In this document: piece by piece, positions 6,018-7,809 of the stretch
How positions within the stretch are numbered: position 1 is the stretch's first letter
Layout: each line of letters opens with the position of its first letter
Source of the DNA: Candidatus Aerophobota bacterium
GTDB lineage: Bacteria > Aerophobota > Aerophobia > Aerophobales > B3-G15
NCBI GenBank assembly: GCA_030607765.1
Contig: JAUWJJ010000046.1
Span: forward strand, 1-7,809
Length of the DNA: 7,809 bases
Direction: 5' to 3'
Position numbers and translations under genes: made by a program
The notes under the pieces: model-generated
What the model was told of the DNA's origin: nothing
What the model saw: only the letters and a program-made list of their open reading frames with translations
Databases searched by the model: none

Positions 6018-6033
6018 AAATCTAAACTATTAC
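6018..6033. repeat. 16-bp terminal direct repeat, right member
   Basis: Second AAATCTAAACTATTAC of copy 2, 137 bases after the first. That is the unit length expected if the element were part of a tandem array with one hairpin module per unit. Confidence 0.8.
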
Positions 6034-6081
6034 AGTTTTTTTATCTTTAGCTGTTTGTTTTAGTAAAAGAAAATCTATTAA

Positions 6082-7809
6082 TCATCTTTTAGCTTGCTTC
6101 AATCCAAAAAATATCCTTTCTTGATTTAAGGGAAGTTGTTTAAATCTTACACCTGTAGCATGATAAATAGCATTAGCTACAGCTGCAGGCATAGGAACCA
6201 ATCCCGACTCTCCAATTCCCTTTGCCCCAAAAGGCCCGTCCGGATCAATACTTTCTACCAGAATTACTTCATAAGGGGGAGCATCCAATGCCGTCCAGAT
6301 TTTATAATCGGCAAAATTAGGATTAAGAAGATGCCCTTCTTGTTCCACACACTCCTCAGAAAGAGCATAACCTAATCCCTGAAGTACCGCCCCCTCTATT
6401 TGTCCCTCTGCCATTAAAGGATTAATGGTTCGTCCTGTATCATGGGCTGCGGTTACTTTAATTATCTTTACCTGACCGGTTAAAGCATCTACTTCTACTT
6501 CTACTACCTGACAGGCAAAAGCAAAGGTAGGTATATGAGACCCATACTTTTTATCAAGACTTACCTGAGGAGCCAAAGAGTCCCAATAACGTCCCTTTCC
6601 AGAAAAGGGATGACCTAACTTATTTATGGCAAATTCAACTACTTCCTTAAAAGAAACAGCTAACTCAGGATGAGCTTTAACAAAAATTTTTCCCTCTTTT
6701 GCCTTTAGAGCCTCAGGATTTTTATCCAGCATTTTTCCCGCTACTATCATTACTTCTTTTTTTACTTCTTCTGCAGCAGACTTAGCAGCATTACCACAAA
6801 CAAAAGAAGTTCTGCTCCCCCAGGCTCCCAGATCATAGGGAATAATCTCTGTATCATCATTGATTACCGTGATTCCCTCTGGTTCTATACCCAGGACTTC
6901 AGCCGTTATTTGAGCTATTACCATTGTTGCTCCCTGGCCAATTTCCGGAGCTGGGGAGATTACTGTTACTTTCCCATCCTCAGAAATTTTAATAAAAGTA
7001 TCTGTAGCAGCATAGCCATAAAATCTTCCCCCTCCCCCTGTATGAATCATAGCAGCCATACCAATTCCTCTATACCTTCCATCTCCAAGATAAGTGGGTT
7101 TTGCTCTTTTTTCTTTCCAACCAGACCTCTGCGCAGCTTCATTGATGCAATCTATAAGCCCACAACTGGTAATCTTAGAACCAGAAGCTGCCACATCTCC
7201 CGGCTTATTAGCATTTCTTAGACGTAGTTCTTTGGGGTCTACATTTAGCTTCTTAGCAATAGCATCTAACTGACTTTCCATAGCAAAATGAACCTGGGGA
7301 TTCCCAAATCCACGAAAAGCTGTTCCAAACTGTCTATTAGTATAAACTCCGCAACCATCATATTTAATATGAGGCACATTATACAAAACGGAAAAACACT
7401 CTCCAGCGTAATTTAATGTAGATGGTCCTTTATCATTATAAGCACCGTTGTCCACAGTCACTTTAGCCTGACGGACTAAAATTCTTCCGTCTTTGCAAAC
7501 GCCTGTTTTCAAATAAATGATGTAAGGATATCTTGTCCGTGCCGTAGAAAATTCCTCTTCTCGGGTATTAACAATTTTTACCGCTCTTCCAGTAAGACGA
7601 GAAAGAATAGTCGCTACTGGTTCTTTCATATCAGTAACGAGTCTCTGACCGAAACCACCTCCTACAGGTGTTCTAACTACTCTTATTTTAGATAAAGGTA
7701 AATCTAAGATTCTGGCCAGCTCCTGACGAACCGTATGAGGAGCCTGATGGGGAGACAGGATGGTAAGCTTGCTTAATTGATCAAAATAAGCAATGCAACC
7801 GTGAGTTTC
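6082..7809 (-). CDS. Molybdenum hydroxylase, molybdopterin-binding catalytic subunit (N-terminus outside window)
   Basis: The frame is open to the right window edge, so 575 C-terminal residues are present and roughly 180-200 N-terminal ones are missing from a family length near 760. Counting from the edge, it begins ETHGCIAYFD, a conserved family segment. It continues with the cofactor loop TPVGGGFGQ (47-55), TAFRGFGNPQ (163-172), a GQG loop (291-293), HDTGRTINP (456-464) and GAKGIGES (528-535). The last includes the glutamate (534) that acts as catalytic base in xanthine dehydrogenase-type enzymes. The active-site loop reads AFRGFG and lacks the VAYRCSFR cysteine motif of form I CO dehydrogenase, so it is not a typical CoxL. 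The enzyme should hydroxylate an aldehyde, purine or other N-heterocycle using water and a sulfurated cofactor. The substrate is undetermined. An ATG at 7629 lies inside conserved sequence and is not the start. Confidence 0.96.
   Translation of the reverse strand, partial: ETHGCIAYFDQLSKLTILSPHQAPHTVRQELARILDLPLSKIRVVRTPVGGGFGQRLVTDMKEPVATILSRLTGRAVKIVNTREEEFSTARTRYPYIIYLKTGVCKDGRILVRQAKVTVDNGAYNDKGPSTLNYAGECFSVLYNVPHIKYDGCGVYTNRQFGTAFRGFGNPQVHFAMESQLDAIAKKLNVDPKELRLRNANKPGDVAASGSKITSCGLIDCINEAAQRSGWKEKRAKPTYLGDGRYRGIGMAAMIHTGGGGRFYGYAATDTFIKISEDGKVTVISPAPEIGQGATMVIAQITAEVLGIEPEGITVINDDTEIIPYDLGAWGSRTSFVCGNAAKSAAEEVKKEVMIVAGKMLDKNPEALKAKEGKIFVKAHPELAVSFKEVVEFAINKLGHPFSGKGRYWDSLAPQVSLDKKYGSHIPTFAFACQVVEVEVDALTGQVKIIKVTAAHDTGRTINPLMAEGQIEGAVLQGLGYALSEECVEQEGHLLNPNFADYKIWTALDAPPYEVILVESIDPDGPFGAKGIGESGLVPMPAAVANAIYHATGVRFKQLPLNQERIFFGLKQAKR

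Larger units (their letters stand above)
5881..6033. repeat. Structured intergenic repeat, copy 2 (REP/BIME-like, complete)
   Basis: This block occupies most of the 255-base gap between the catalytic-subunit and FAD-subunit genes. It starts and ends with the same 16 bases, AAATCTAAACTATTAC (5881-5896 and 6018-6033). After the first of these comes a 7-bp hairpin GTCAAGC-AA-GCTTGAC (5897-5912), then ACTACA (5914-5919) pairing with TGTAGT (5935-5940) across a 15-base loop. A GTAG-hairpin-hairpin-CTAC module follows (5936-5989), and then the tail shared exactly with copy 1. The orientation is the same as copy 1. It begins 48 bases after the catalytic-subunit stop codon when read on the minus strand. 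The rest of the gap (5839-5880 and 6034-6081) shows no gene or convincing promoter. Transcribed RNA would form several strong stems, which could affect readthrough, processing or stability between the two subunit genes. Confidence 0.88.

Noticed and set aside
5881..6033. Target-site duplication of a mobile insertion (16-bp flanking repeats)
   Set aside because: The same 16 bases end copy 1 at an unrelated site, so they look like part of the element. Without the sequence left of position 1 an identical-target explanation cannot be fully excluded.
7760..7785. AAGCAAGCTT motif inside the catalytic subunit, also found in the repeat hairpin
   Set aside because: The shared core is only about ten bases, is coding, and has no other part of the repeat around it. 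It is probably chance.

Overview
The window is a single-direction (minus strand) gene cluster for a three-subunit molybdenum hydroxylase of the xanthine dehydrogenase / aldehyde oxidoreductase superfamily, together with genes for making and inserting its cofactor. The DNA is AT-rich, the genes are tightly spaced, and starts are mostly ATG with AGGAG-like ribosome binding sites. The content fits an anaerobic bacterium of low to moderate GC, perhaps a clostridial relative or an uncultured candidate phylum. No gene here fixes the taxonomy, so that placement is only a guess.

In the direction of transcription (right to left) the layout is as follows. The catalytic molybdopterin subunit (6082-7809) is cut by the right window edge. 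A 252 bp gap (5830-6081) follows, holding a structured repeat. Then come the FAD subunit (4942-5826), the 2Fe-2S subunit (4377-4847), a UbiX-type flavin prenyltransferase (3805-4368), and a 38-codon reading frame overlapping the ubiX stop (3698-3814) that resembles the beginning of LpdD-type proteins. Next are a DUF4213/DUF364 gene broken by a one-base frameshift (2917-3647), a MoeA-like molybdopterin-binding protein with a C-terminal cysteine cluster (1857-2888), a MocA-like nucleotidyltransferase (1247-1849) and an XdhC/CoxI-family maturation factor (178-1227). A second copy of the structured repeat (1-168) follows the last gene.

How the genes should work together: the MoeA-like and MocA-like proteins would prepare a nucleotide form of the molybdenum cofactor. 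XdhC would bind, protect and insert it into the large subunit. The enzyme would pass electrons from the molybdenum site through two 2Fe-2S clusters to FAD. UbiX makes prenylated FMN for UbiD-type decarboxylases, yet no ubiD is visible; its place here hints at a catabolic pathway combining a hydroxylation and a decarboxylation. The substrate cannot be read from the sequence.

The least conventional feature is the repeat. The two copies share nearly identical outer parts (39/42 bases on the left, 49/49 on the right) but carry different central hairpins. In both copies the hairpins are strongly self-complementary and are capped by GTAG on the left and CTAC on the right. This is the architecture of paired, inverted REP elements. 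Both copies lie just behind a gene stop codon and in the same orientation. No CRISPR array, tRNA, rRNA, transposase gene or convincing promoter or terminator was seen.
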